Assembly: GCA_046328115.1 (NCBI GenBank)
Contig: JAXLXE010000002.1
Coordinates: 744,001-808,000 of the forward strand
Direction: 5' to 3'
Length of the DNA stretch: 64,000 nt
Source of the DNA: JAXLXE01 sp046328115
GTDB lineage: Bacteria; Chloroflexota; UBA6077; JACCZL01
Of this stretch, positions 49,877 through 58,921 are shown one piece after another. The notes under the pieces were generated by a model. That model was not told the origin of the DNA and did no database searches. It worked only from the letters and a program-made list of their open reading frames with translations. Each line of letters starts with the position of its first letter. Position 1 is the first letter of the stretch. The translations under genes were made by a program, and so were the position numbers.

Positions 49877-50814
49877 TCGTCCCGGCTCATGAGGCCGCTG
49901 AGGGCCACGATGAACATGCCCAGAATGGGCAGGATGAGCACGGGCACGGCGGACGCTTCACCCAGACGCATGTTGACGATGCCCATCTCATAGGCGAGCA
50001 AGGTGTAGACCATGGTGGCGTCGGCCGGGCCGCCACCAGTGAGCAGGTAGACCGGCTCGAAGGCGTTGAACGTCCAGATGGTGGCAAGCATGATGACCAC
50101 CAGGATCACGTGGCGCAGCCCGGGAATGGTCACGTAGAGGAATCGGTGCCAGGCGTTGGCACCGTCAACGGCCGCAGCCTCGTACTGCTCGGTGGGGATG
50201 TTCTGAAGACCGGCGAGGAAGGCCAGCCCAAAGAACGGGAAGCTCCGCCAGACGTGGGCGACGATCACGGACGGCATGGCGGTGGCGGGGCTGCTCAGGA
50301 ACTCGAGCGGAAATCGCGAAAGGCCAAGATCCATGATGGCGTAGTTGAGCAGGCCCTGGAGCGGATCGTACAGCCAGCGCCAGGTCATGTAGCCGACGAA
50401 CGCGGGCAAGACCCACGGGATCAAGAAGAATGCTCGCAGCACGTTGCGGCCGCGGAAGCTCTGGTTGAGCACCAGCGCCATGGCCATGCCCAGCACCATC
50501 TTGCACGCGATGGCGACGACCGTAAACACCAGCGAGTTGCGCAGCGAGCGGAGGAAACGCGGAGAGGTGATCACCTCCGCGAAGTTGGCCAGACCCACCC
50601 AGTTGCCCTCGCGGCCAATCGCCTTGTCCGTAAACGAGATCCACACCGCCGTGGCAAACGGCCAGATGACGAGCACAGCCATGACGAGCAGCACGGGCGC
50701 GAGCAGTGTCCAGCCCAGCCACATCTCCTGCCGCTGGAGGGCTCCCACTGACGTGAAGCCGCGCCGCAGGGTGGAGCCGCGCGGCGCGGCCGGCGTGCTG
50801 ACGGTGGAGGCCAT
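49873..50814 (-). CDS. ABC transporter permease, MalF/UgpA type (importer 2)
   Basis: 313 residues. After about 35 cytoplasmic residues, six helices begin with MWLGWTLLAPVLLVMAVLVIWPF. The EAA loop is EQYEAAAVDGANAWHRFLYVTIP, and FVGYMTWRWLYDPLQGLLN is the typical periplasmic loop. Its ATG shares one base with the binding protein's stop (TAATG). No ATPase gene in the operon. Confidence 0.9.
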   Translation of the reverse strand: MASTVSTPAAPRGSTLRRGFTSVGALQRQEMWLGWTLLAPVLLVMAVLVIWPFATAVWISFTDKAIGREGNWVGLANFAEVITSPRFLRSLRNSLVFTVVAIACKMVLGMAMALVLNQSFRGRNVLRAFFLIPWVLPAFVGYMTWRWLYDPLQGLLNYAIMDLGLSRFPLEFLSSPATAMPSVIVAHVWRSFPFFGLAFLAGLQNIPTEQYEAAAVDGANAWHRFLYVTIPGLRHVILVVIMLATIWTFNAFEPVYLLTGGGPADATMVYTLLAYEMGIVNMRLGEASAVPVLILPILGMFIVALSGLMSRDE

Positions 50815-52280
50815 TACTTGTCGTACTTGGCGTAGATCTTCTGGTACGCCTCCGCCGCCTCGTCAAACGCCTGGTCTGGCTTTACCTTGTCGCTGATGAT
50901 GCGCTGGAGCATCCGCGGCACGACGAAGGCGGTATTGGACTCCGCGTAGGCCTCGTTGTTCACATCCGGCCAGGCGTTTGGCTTGCCGGTCTTGGCCAGG
51001 TCCACGCGAACGCTGAGCCAGTGTTGCTTGAAGGCCGGGAAGTCGTAGTGAGCCTCCGTGGTGGGACCGTACTGGGCGCGGTTGAAGAACTCGCGATAGT
51101 ACTCGCGCTCGTACAGGAAGTAGATCAGGTCCTGCGCCTTGTCAAGCGCCTTGCTCTCGCGCAGCACGTTCATGCCCACGGCACCCACGGGCTGGATGAA
51201 GTGCTTGGGGCCACTGGGCATCACGTAGGTGCCGGTTTTCTCCAGCATGTCTGGCTTGTTGTCGCGTAGCCACGTGGGGATGCTGAGGGGATTGAAGGCG
51301 AAGATGGTACGGCCGGACTGGAACGCGTCGTTGTCGCCGGTCTGATCCCAGGTGAGTACACCGGGCGGAAAAGCCTTCTTGTTCTCGTAGGCGTCTACGA
51401 TGAGGTTGACGACCTCCATGGCCTCCGCGCGGTAGTTGCCAAACGTGGCCTTCTTCCCCTTGTCGTCCGCGAGCCGGACCCCATACGACTGCATCACCAG
51501 CACCCAATGGTTCGCGTCCGACGTGTTGCTGATAGCCTCGCCGATGCCGTAGACGCGGGGTGGGCGCTGTGCCTTGGCGGCATAGTCGAAGAAGTCCGCC
51601 CAGGTCTTGGGCGGCGGGGTGAGGCCGGCCTCCTTGAGCACGTCATCCCGCGAGATCATGAGGCTGCCGGAGGTGCCGATGGGGATCTGGTAGACCTTGC
51701 CATCCGGGAACGTGGCCACCGCCTTGGCGCCGGGCGCGAACTTCTGCTCCTTGTCGATCTTCTGGTAGACCTCGCCGAGATCGGCGATCAGGTTGCGCGA
51801 CTGGAGCAGGAAGTGCCACTCGTCGCCAGCCTCCATGACATCCGGCAGGGTCTTGGACTCTATGGCGGCCGGCACCTTCTTACCATAGTCGCTGGTGCCT
51901 ATCTCGACCACCTCAACGGCGACGCCCGACTGCTTGCTCCAGGCCTGGATGCGGTCCGTCCGCCACTTGTCCAATGGGTCCAGCCGGGTCTTGTACATCC
52001 AGAACGTCAGCGAGCCTCCACCCTTGGCGGCCGGCGCGGCGGCGGCCGGGGCGGGAGTTGGCGCCGCGGCCGGGGCGGCGGTGGGCTGCGGCGGCGCCGC
52101 GGGCGCGGCGGCTGGGGCAGCCGGCGCGACCGTGGGCTTCGGCGCGTTGGTCGCCGGCGCCGGCGCCGGCGCGGACGGCTGGCAGGCGGCGAGCAAAGGC
52201 ATTGCCACGATCAACCGCCCCGCACGGAGGATGAAGGCGCGTCGGCTCGCCCCGACGGAGATCGCTGTCACCTGATCCAC
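50814..52280 (-). CDS. ABC transporter sugar-binding lipoprotein (importer 2)
   Basis: 488 residues from GTG at 52280, with GAGGAG 7 bases upstream; a longer frame to 52373 has no ribosome site. The signal ends in the lipobox LLAAC with Cys33 as lipid anchor, after ASRRAFILRAG (Arg pair). A long Ala/Pro spacer (about 35-95) precedes the binding fold: LTFWMYKTRLDPLDKW, GKVYQIPIGTSGSLMISRDDVLKEAGL, and FYLYEREYYREFFNR-like helices. Belongs to family-1 sugar-binding proteins. First gene of the importer-hydrolase operon, from the promoter at 52385-52413. Confidence 0.9.
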   Translation of the reverse strand: MDQVTAISVGASRRAFILRAGRLIVAMPLLAACQPSAPAPAPATNAPKPTVAPAAPAAAPAAPPQPTAAPAAAPTPAPAAAAPAAKGGGSLTFWMYKTRLDPLDKWRTDRIQAWSKQSGVAVEVVEIGTSDYGKKVPAAIESKTLPDVMEAGDEWHFLLQSRNLIADLGEVYQKIDKEQKFAPGAKAVATFPDGKVYQIPIGTSGSLMISRDDVLKEAGLTPPPKTWADFFDYAAKAQRPPRVYGIGEAISNTSDANHWVLVMQSYGVRLADDKGKKATFGNYRAEAMEVVNLIVDAYENKKAFPPGVLTWDQTGDNDAFQSGRTIFAFNPLSIPTWLRDNKPDMLEKTGTYVMPSGPKHFIQPVGAVGMNVLRESKALDKAQDLIYFLYEREYYREFFNRAQYGPTTEAHYDFPAFKQHWLSVRVDLAKTGKPNAWPDVNNEAYAESNTAFVVPRMLQRIISDKVKPDQAFDEAAEAYQKIYAKYDK

Positions 52281-52384
52281 AACTGGTCTCCTCATCCGCG
52301 GCGGACGAACTCTTATCCGTCGCGCGTTCTGGTGGACATGTTCCTGGCCACCCGCACTCGCGGCCGGTGGCACTGCACGAGGGC

Positions 52385-52413
52385 AGCATAGGTGAGCGCG
52401 GGGCAGGTGTCAA
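52385..52413 (-). promoter_or_regulatory. Promoter of importer 2 (TTGACA-N17-TATGCT)
   Basis: TTGACA (52413-52408) and TATGCT (52390-52385) with a 17-nt spacer on the minus strand; leader about 95 nt. Confidence 0.75.
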
Positions 52414-52418
52414 CGCGG

Positions 52419-52434
52419 CACGCGAGAGCGCGTG
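52419..52434. promoter_or_regulatory. Palindrome CACGCG-AGAG-CGCGTG upstream of the importer promoter
   Basis: A perfect 6-bp inverted repeat with a 4-base centre, 5 bases upstream of the -35 box on the importer side. The position suits an activator site, or an operator shared with the divergent acyltransferase. Confidence 0.45.
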
Positions 52435-52503
52435 TGCCCGAGGCGTGGGTGCGCGGCGCACCGTGTGGCACAGTACGGCGATGCTCTCTCAGCAAGCGGA
52501 CCG

Positions 52504-53397
52504 ATGATCGCGCGCTCGGCGCCACTCGATCGGTCCACACTCTCGCAGATCTGTCTCGCGGACGCCGTGGCGCTCACCGGACTGGGGCAATGCACTCTCC
52601 TGGGGCGGGTCGTCGCACCATTGATCCGACTCAGGAGCGACCCGTTTGCGGCGAACCTGGGCGCGTTCGACCGTGCCATCGCGACGACCGGTTTGCGCGA
52701 CGCCTCAAGCGAGCTGATGTCGCGGTACGGCGGCCAGGCGACGGCGACCGGGTCACCCGGCACGGAGACCGGTGACGCACGGCTGTTTGTCACCAACCAT
52801 CCGGGGCTGTTCGACACGCTGGCGATCTTCGCCACGCATCCCGCTCCGGATCGGCTCTGGACGCTGGCTCGGCCGCAGCCGATGCTGCGGGAGATGCCCA
52901 ACGTGGCGAGCCGCCTGGTGCTGGTGCCAGATGAGGGCCCGGGGCGCACGTTCGCCGTTCGCCGCGCCCTTGACCTGCTCGCAGAGGGCGCCAGCCTGCT
53001 GCTGTTCGGGGCGGGACGCATCGAGCCAGACCCGGCGGCCGCGCCACCCGGCGGCGACCTCTTGGCGCCATGGCCAGCCGGCGCCGGCGCGATTGCCTGT
53101 CTAGCCGCGCGGCGCGGCGTGGAGCTCAGCGTGATCCCAACCGTGGTATCCGGCGTGTTTGGCGCCACGCAGTCGCTCTGGGCGCGTCGGCTGGTCCAAC
53201 GCATCCAGCCCTATGAACGGAGATCCAATTGGATGACGCTGTTGCAGATCGGCCTACCGCGCCGGCTCCCGGCGCGCGTGACGGTGCGCTACGGACTTCC
53301 CCTGCGATGGGGCCACGGAGGGCTCAGTGGGAGTGTGGAGCAGGTCACGGCGACCATCCGCGACGCCGTCGCGACGCTAGCGCGCCGGACGGACTAG
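52504..53397 (+). CDS. PlsC-like acyltransferase
   Basis: 297 residues from ATG at 52504. TNHPGLFDT holds the HX4D catalytic pair His99-Asp104 of glycerophospholipid acyltransferases. LLLFGAGRIEPD stands where the family has its FPEGTR substrate motif but is altered. It should transfer an acyl chain to an alcohol acceptor (lysophosphatidate or a relative) at the membrane. The N-terminal 90 residues are unlike PlsC. The stop codon overlaps that of the converging HAD gene by 4 bases. Confidence 0.72.
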   Translation: MIARSAPLDRSTLSQICLADAVALTGLGQCTLLGRVVAPLIRLRSDPFAANLGAFDRAIATTGLRDASSELMSRYGGQATATGSPGTETGDARLFVTNHPGLFDTLAIFATHPAPDRLWTLARPQPMLREMPNVASRLVLVPDEGPGRTFAVRRALDLLAEGASLLLFGAGRIEPDPAAAPPGGDLLAPWPAGAGAIACLAARRGVELSVIPTVVSGVFGATQSLWARRLVQRIQPYERRSNWMTLLQIGLPRRLPARVTVRYGLPLRWGHGGLSGSVEQVTATIRDAVATLARRTD

Positions 53398-54053
53398 CCG
53401 CTCAGACCCAGGAGATCCAGGCACTCCGCCAGGTCTTCCACCACGGCCAGGCATTCGCCCAGGTCCAGTCCAACCGTGGACGTGGTGCGCAAGCCGATTA
53501 CCTGCATACCAGCGCGCCGCGCGGCTTCGGCGCCGTGCGGGGAATCCTCGATCACGAGACAGCTCGCGGACGGCACCCTCAGCAGCTCAGAACAGCGCTG
53601 GAAGATGTCCGGCGCCGGCTTCCCGCGGGCCACCATATCGCCACAGACCACGCTGTGGAACCGCTCGCGGATGCCCAGATGCGTGAGCATGCGCTCCACC
53701 CAATGGCGGGAGCTTGACGACCCCACCGCCCGGATGATGCCAGCGCCCTCGACAGCATCGAGCAGGGCGATGGCGCCAGGCGGCGGGTCGATGGGCTGAT
53801 CGAAGAGGGACTCGGCGGCCAGGAGGCTCTCCCGGCGGTAGTACTCAGCCTCGCGACTGAGCAGGCCCCGACCGATCATGTCCACAACCTGGTCCGCAAA
53901 GCGCCAGCCAATGTAGCGCGCGTTGTCCTCGGCCGTCAGCGTGAACCCCTCGCGTGCCAGGACCTGATTGGTGGCACGGAGATAGAGCGGCTCCGAGTCA
54001 ACGAGGACGCCATCCATGTCGAAGATGACGGCCCCGATCGCGGGGTGCTTCAT
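53394..54053 (-). CDS. HAD-superfamily phosphatase / beta-phosphoglucomutase-like
   Basis: 219 residues from ATG at 54053. Motif I is AVIFDMDGVLVDSEP with nucleophile Asp12 and acid Asp14. Motif II lies in AVGSSSS, motif III is the Lys of VARGKPAPDIF, and motif IV is VIEDSPHGAEAA with its Asp pair. The cap domain (residues about 20-85) is of the helical C1 type used by beta-phosphoglucomutases and sugar-phosphate phosphatases. Substrate probably a hexose phosphate. Divergent from the MFS gene over 63 bases that hold two -10-like boxes. Confidence 0.88.
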   Translation of the reverse strand: MKHPAIGAVIFDMDGVLVDSEPLYLRATNQVLAREGFTLTAEDNARYIGWRFADQVVDMIGRGLLSREAEYYRRESLLAAESLFDQPIDPPPGAIALLDAVEGAGIIRAVGSSSSRHWVERMLTHLGIRERFHSVVCGDMVARGKPAPDIFQRCSELLRVPSASCLVIEDSPHGAEAARRAGMQVIGLRTTSTVGLDLGECLAVVEDLAECLDLLGLSG

Positions 54054-54102
54054 GGCGTGGGAGTATGCCCGGGACACGTGGCCCGGCTCCAGCGCGCTCG
54101 GT

Positions 54103-54108
54103 TACGAT
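54103..54108 (+). promoter_or_regulatory. -10 box TACGAT, 8 nt before the MFS start
   Basis: TACGAT ends 8 nt before GTG at 54117; no -35, no ribosome site. On the other strand CATACT stands 8 nt before the HAD ATG. Confidence 0.4.
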
Positions 54109-54116
54109 CGCGGCCC

Positions 54117-55382
54117 GTGACCACCGGAGACCAGGCCGCCACGCCTGGCGCATTGCCCGTGCCCATTCTCAAGGTCGGCATCGTGATGTCCCTGGCCCTG
54201 CTGGGGGACGCACTGCTGTACGTGGCGCTGCCTAACAACGCGGCGGCGCTCGGTTTGCCGCTCTGGAGCGTGGGAATCCTGCTGGGGACCAACCGGATCG
54301 TGCGGCTGTTCACCAACGGCTTCGCGGCCTGGACGTTTGAGCGGATCGGCGCGCGCGGACCGGTGATCGCGGCGACGATCGGCAGCATGATCTCCACTGC
54401 CGCGTACGGGCTGCTGCCATGGTTCTGGCCGCTGTTCGTGGCGCGCATGGCCTGGGGAACGTGCTTCTCCACGGTGCGGCTGGGGGCCTACCACGTGGTG
54501 CTCCACGCGTCCACGCCCAGCACGCGGGGGCGGCTGGTGGGGACGTATCAGTCGCTCTCGAGGGCCGGCCCGGTGGTGGCACTGGTGGGCGGTGGCCTGC
54601 TGGTAGAGTGGAGCGGATTCCACACCACGTTTGTGGTGTTGGCCGTGCTGACCGGCCTGGCGCTGCCTCTGGCGCTGTCCATTCCGTCCAAGGCGTATGG
54701 CGCGTTGACCGACACGTCGAAGCGCCGTGAGCCTGGTGCGTGGCACGCGCGCTGGTTTGGTGGGCGCCGGCTGGTGGCAGTCAAATTCTCAATTCTGGCG
54801 AGCGGCTTCACGTCTCAGGGCATGTTGACGCCCACGGTGGCGCTCGCGCTCTCAGAGGTGGCCGGCCTGACAGATGACGTCGTGCCGATCGCCGGTGCGC
54901 TGGTGGCCGCGAGGTCCCTCAGTGACCTTGCGCTGGCCCCGGCCTTCGGCGCGCTCTCGGACAGGATTGGGCGGTACCGAGCCATGCTTGGCGCACTGAT
55001 CGCCTCCAGCGCGGCGATGCTGATGCTGGCTGGCGCGCAATCGCTGGTGTTGGTGATCGTGGGGGTAGCGGCGGAGTTCGCCATTGCCACCGCGCTCGGC
55101 GCCACTGGTGCTTCCGCGGCCGGCGATCTGGCGCCGCCGGACCGTCGGTCAGAGGTGATGAGCTCGTACGCGGACTGGTCGGATCTGGGCGCCGCGCTAG
55201 GGCCCCCGCTGGCGTTCGCGCTGCTCGACCTGATCGGGCTGCGGGCGTGCTACGCGATCAGCGCGGTCGTGATGTTCGCCGCAGCCGCACAATTTGTGCT
55301 CGCCTGGCGCCAACAGTCCGAGATTGCGACCGCAGCTCCCGCTGCCAGCTCCGCGGCGGAGCGCCGCGACCCACGAACATAG
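54117..55382 (+). CDS. MFS transporter
   Basis: 421 residues from GTG at 54117, twelve membrane helices. ILKVGIVMSLALLGDALLYVALP is helix 1; NGFAAWTFERIGARGPVI carries the loop 2-3 basic motif, and the second half has FGALSDRIGRYRAML, the repeated MFS signature. SRAGPVVALVGGGLLVEW is helix 5 with Gly-rich packing. Substrate not predictable. Its last 125 bases overlap the 3' end of the opposite-strand permease gene. Confidence 0.83.
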   Translation: MTTGDQAATPGALPVPILKVGIVMSLALLGDALLYVALPNNAAALGLPLWSVGILLGTNRIVRLFTNGFAAWTFERIGARGPVIAATIGSMISTAAYGLLPWFWPLFVARMAWGTCFSTVRLGAYHVVLHASTPSTRGRLVGTYQSLSRAGPVVALVGGGLLVEWSGFHTTFVVLAVLTGLALPLALSIPSKAYGALTDTSKRREPGAWHARWFGGRRLVAVKFSILASGFTSQGMLTPTVALALSEVAGLTDDVVPIAGALVAARSLSDLALAPAFGALSDRIGRYRAMLGALIASSAAMLMLAGAQSLVLVIVGVAAEFAIATALGATGASAAGDLAPPDRRSEVMSSYADWSDLGAALGPPLAFALLDLIGLRACYAISAVVMFAAAAQFVLAWRQQSEIATAAPAASSAAERRDPRT

Positions 55383-56292
55383 GGTCCAGCAGGTCCCGGG
55401 CGCGGTCGCCCAGCAGGTTGATGCAGACCACTACCAACGTGATGGCCACGCCGGGCACCGTGGCGATCCACCAGGCGTTGCGGAGGTAGAGCTTGCCGTC
55501 CGCCAGCATGCCGCCCCAGGTTGGCGTGGGCGGCTGCACGCCAACGCCGAGAAAGCTGAGCGTTGATTCCGCGATGAGCACGCCGGCAAGCTCCAGCGTG
55601 GCGAGCACCAGGATGGGGCTGAGCGAGTTGCGCAACACGTGGCGGGTCAGGATCACGCGATCCGGCGCGCCGATGGCACGGGCCGCCTCTACAAAATCTC
55701 GCGACCTGAGGGAGAGCACACGGCCACGAATGACGCGCGCGTAAACCACCCAGCCCGCGATGCCCAGGATCAGCACCACGTTTTGGGCGCCAGGGCCCAC
55801 AAGCGCCACGAGCGCGAGAGCCAGCATGATGGGCGGGAACGCTAGCTGGATCTCCGCCAAGCGCATCAGCGCGTCGTCCGCGGCGCCACGGTAGTAGCCG
55901 GCGATCAAGCCTGCTGGAACGCCGATGAGGAGCGACAGCAGGACGGCGGCCAAGGATATGGTCAGCGAGGCCCGTCCGCCGTGTAGGACTCGGCTGAGCA
56001 AGTCGCGCCCCTGGAGGTCGGTCCCCAGTGGGTGTGAAAGATCGCCGGCCCAGAAGCCGGGCCGCAGTCCCTGGGCGGTGTCGCCCACGGTTGGATCGTA
56101 AGGGGCCACGATCGGTGCGAGCAACGCCGCCAGCGTGAACCCGCCCAGCACGAGCGCGGAGATTCCGACGGTCCGGTCGTCCAACAGCCAGCGACGGCGG
56201 GCGGAGGGCTCGGTGGCGTCAGCCCGTTCGGGCCCAACGCTGCTGACGTATGTCAGACGCGGTGTGCCAAGCTGGGCCGCGGAGACGCTCAC
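55258..56292 (-). CDS. Dipeptide-type ABC permease (DppC-like)
   Basis: 344 residues. Hydrophilic N-terminus, then helix 1 (ISALVLGGFTLAALLAPIVAPY) and the family phrases GTDLQGRDLLSRVLHGGRASL and EAARAIGAPDRVILTRHVLRNSLSPI, the EAA loop of peptide permeases. SFLGVGVQPPTPTWGGML and RDLLDPMF are C-terminal DppC motifs. About 35 basic residues follow DPMF, more than usual, encoded where the gene overlaps the MFS gene; normal DppC ends near DPMF, so this tail is odd. The GTG overlaps the DppB stop by 4 bases. Confidence 0.9.
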   Translation of the reverse strand: MSVSAAQLGTPRLTYVSSVGPERADATEPSARRRWLLDDRTVGISALVLGGFTLAALLAPIVAPYDPTVGDTAQGLRPGFWAGDLSHPLGTDLQGRDLLSRVLHGGRASLTISLAAVLLSLLIGVPAGLIAGYYRGAADDALMRLAEIQLAFPPIMLALALVALVGPGAQNVVLILGIAGWVVYARVIRGRVLSLRSRDFVEAARAIGAPDRVILTRHVLRNSLSPILVLATLELAGVLIAESTLSFLGVGVQPPTPTWGGMLADGKLYLRNAWWIATVPGVAITLVVVCINLLGDRARDLLDPMFVGRGAPPRSWQRELRSQSRTVGARRAQIVRLRRTSRPR

Positions 56293-57206
56293 GCGCGCCG
56301 CACCCGGGGATCGACGACGGCGTACAGCGTGTCTACCGCCAGGTTCATCACCACGAACAACCCTGCAAAGAACATAGTTGCGCCCTGGATCAGGGGCAGA
56401 TCTCGATCATAGATGGCGCGGACCACCAGTTGGCCCAGCCCTGGCCAGGCAAAGATGCTCTCCGTCACGAACGCGCCGCCTAGCAGCGAGGCGAACTGGA
56501 GGCCAGCCACCGTGATCACCGGAATCCACGCGTTGCGGAGTCCGTGGTTCACCAGCGTTGCCCACTCACTGAGGCCCTTGGCACGCGCAGTACGCAGGTA
56601 GTCCATGCGGAGCTCATCAAGCAGCGATGTGCGGGTGAGCCGTGTCAGCGTTGCCATGGCGCCGAGCGCAAGGGTGACGGAAGGCAGTACGAGCTGGCTC
56701 AATGAACCGCGGCCAGTGGCGGGGAACCAGCCCAGGTTAACCGCGAACACCATGACCAGCAGCAACGCGATCCAGAAGGAGGGCGCCGACTTCCCGAGCA
56801 GAGCGGCGACGGTGGCGAACCGGTCCGCCAAGGAGTACGGGCGGGTGGCTGAGAGGACACCTACGGGGATCGCCACGACGAGCGCCAACGTCATGGCCGC
56901 CACGGCGAGCTCCGCGGTGGCGGGCAGCCGATCGGCGATCAGCAGCGTCACGGGCTGGTTGTGCTTCATCGAGACGCCGAGGTCTCCACGAACCACTCGA
57001 TCGAAGAACCTTCCGTACTGCACGAGCAGCGGCTCATCCAGCCCCCAGTACCGCCGGGCGTCCGCGATCTGCTGCGGCGTGGCATCGAACGGCAGCAGCA
57101 AGTTGATGGGATCTCCGCTCAGATGCACCAGCGCAAATGAGATGACGGAGACCCCAACAAGCACGACCACGCTCTGCAGGCACCGACGGGCGATGAACGT
57201 CCCCAC
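56289..57206 (-). CDS. Dipeptide-type ABC permease (DppB-like)
   Basis: 305 residues with the DppB architecture: N-terminal helix (CLQSVVVLVGVSVISFALVHLSGDP), a periplasmic domain (ARRYWGLDEPLLVQYGRF), then helices with LVLPSVTLALGAMATLTRLTRTSLLDEL, RTARAKGLSEW (EAA loop) and FVTESIFAWPGLGQLVV. It forms the channel with DppC. Starts 18 bases after the binding protein's stop. GTG start. Confidence 0.92.
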   Translation of the reverse strand: MGTFIARRCLQSVVVLVGVSVISFALVHLSGDPINLLLPFDATPQQIADARRYWGLDEPLLVQYGRFFDRVVRGDLGVSMKHNQPVTLLIADRLPATAELAVAAMTLALVVAIPVGVLSATRPYSLADRFATVAALLGKSAPSFWIALLLVMVFAVNLGWFPATGRGSLSQLVLPSVTLALGAMATLTRLTRTSLLDELRMDYLRTARAKGLSEWATLVNHGLRNAWIPVITVAGLQFASLLGGAFVTESIFAWPGLGQLVVRAIYDRDLPLIQGATMFFAGLFVVMNLAVDTLYAVVDPRVRRA

Positions 57207-57224
57207 GCTTTCGACCCGACTCCG

Positions 57225-58823
57225 CTAGTTCAGGGCAACGGTTGGCGCGTAGACCGTCGCTCGCTCCACGTAGAGCCACTCGTTGGAGGTGGTCTGGAGG
57301 TTCACGCGATCACGCACGCCGTAGATGTCTGTCTGCTGGTACAGGTAGGCCCAATGGGCCTTGTTCAGCAGCACTTTCTGAAGCTGACGGAATGCCTCTA
57401 GCCGCGCGCCATCATCCAGCGTCCCCAGCGCGGTGTCGATGAGGCCATCCACCTCTGCGTCGCGGAAGTACAGCGCACGTCCCTTGGAGTGATAGTAGGT
57501 GAAGAAGTGCGCATCTGGCGTGGTGTCCTTGCCAACCCCCATCAGCCAGAGCCCCTTGATCTTGCCGCCCAGGTACTTCTCGTAAAAGGCGCCCCACTCC
57601 TGGACCATCAGGTTGGTCTTGATACCAGCGCGAGCCAGTTGGACGGCTACGGCCTCGCCGACCTCGCGGTCCATGAGATACCGCCCGCTGGGCACGTCGA
57701 AGTCCAGAGTGACTCCATCCGGGTAACCGGCCTCCGCGAGCAACCGCCGCGCGGCAACTGGATCGTACGGTGCGGGCTCGAGGCTGGGATCAAACCCAAA
57801 GTTCTGGGGTACGAGCGTGCTGGCTACGGGCATGCCATCACCACGGAGGACGTCGCGGATGATCGCCTGATAGTCGATGGCGCGCTGCACGGCCTGCCGC
57901 ACCTTCTCGTTCTTGAGTGGTTCGTTCACGTCCGTGGCCTTGCCCGTGCCCGTATTCATCCCCACGTAGATGGTCCGCATAGAGGAGACCTTGGAGACAC
58001 GAAGGTCATCGCGGCTGCCGAGGCGCTCGGCCTCGGTGGGTGGGACATTGACGATCACGTCAACCTGGCCGGTCTCAAGGCTGGCGATGCGAGTGGCGGC
58101 GTCAGGGATTGGCCGCCAGACGATCTCGCGGACGGAAGGTCGGGGGCCCCAGTACTCATCAAACCGCTGGAGCGTGAGATGATCGTCCTTCTTCCATTCA
58201 ACGAAGCGGTACGGGCCGGTCCCGATAGGCGCCTTGTTGAAGCCGTCCACGCCAACCTGGGCGGCGTACCCCGCTGGGATGATGCGCACGGCGCTGGCCA
58301 GGTTGTCCAGGAACGCGGGATAGACGCTCTTCGTCTTGATCCGCACGGTGGAGCTATCCACCGCGACGGCGGACTCCACGTTCGCCTTGGTGGTGGACAT
58401 CCGGCTCTTGGGGTCTGTGATGGCCAGCGTGTAGCTGTAGACCACGTCATCTATGGTGAGAGGCGTGCCGTCGTGGAATTTCACACCCTGACGGAGCTTG
58501 AACTCCCAGGTCTTGGGATCAGGGTTCGAGTAGGACTCCGCGAGGAGCGGCGTGAATGTGCCCGTGACGGGATCTGTCTCGTACAGACCCTGGAGGATCT
58601 GCCGGGTGATGTTTGAGCTCTGGGTGGACGAAATCAAGATGGGATGCAGGGAATCGGCATCAGCCGCCTGCGCCACGACGATCGAGGCGTTGTCATCCGC
58701 TACACGCGTCGGCGCTCCCGCCGACTCACGAATTGGGGCAGCCGGGCCGCATCCCACCATTGCCAGGACCAGGGCGACCATCGCGTAGCCGGTCCAGCGC
58801 ATCCTTCGCACTTGAGCCTCCAT
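57225..58823 (-). CDS. Peptide-binding lipoprotein (family 5)
   Basis: 532 residues. ATG at 58823 has GGAGG 9 bases upstream. MRWTGYAMVALVLAMVGCG provides a lipobox with Cys25. Family-5 landmarks: DADSLHPILISSTQSSNITRQILQGLYE, WEFKLRQGVKFHDGTPLTIDDVVYSY, APIGTGPYRFVEW and the C-terminal EAFRQLQKVLLNKAHWAYLYQQ. It feeds the DppB-DppC channel; substrates are probably short peptides. No DppD/DppF ATPase genes follow. Confidence 0.92.
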   Translation of the reverse strand: MEAQVRRMRWTGYAMVALVLAMVGCGPAAPIRESAGAPTRVADDNASIVVAQAADADSLHPILISSTQSSNITRQILQGLYETDPVTGTFTPLLAESYSNPDPKTWEFKLRQGVKFHDGTPLTIDDVVYSYTLAITDPKSRMSTTKANVESAVAVDSSTVRIKTKSVYPAFLDNLASAVRIIPAGYAAQVGVDGFNKAPIGTGPYRFVEWKKDDHLTLQRFDEYWGPRPSVREIVWRPIPDAATRIASLETGQVDVIVNVPPTEAERLGSRDDLRVSKVSSMRTIYVGMNTGTGKATDVNEPLKNEKVRQAVQRAIDYQAIIRDVLRGDGMPVASTLVPQNFGFDPSLEPAPYDPVAARRLLAEAGYPDGVTLDFDVPSGRYLMDREVGEAVAVQLARAGIKTNLMVQEWGAFYEKYLGGKIKGLWLMGVGKDTTPDAHFFTYYHSKGRALYFRDAEVDGLIDTALGTLDDGARLEAFRQLQKVLLNKAHWAYLYQQTDIYGVRDRVNLQTTSNEWLYVERATVYAPTVALN

Positions 58824-58921
58824 GCCTCAGCCCTCCACGGGCGTGGCCAATCAGATCTCAAGGTAATGGTCGGCGGGGACGAGCGTAGGTTAAGAAAATC
58901 GCCAGAAACGGCGCGGCTGAC

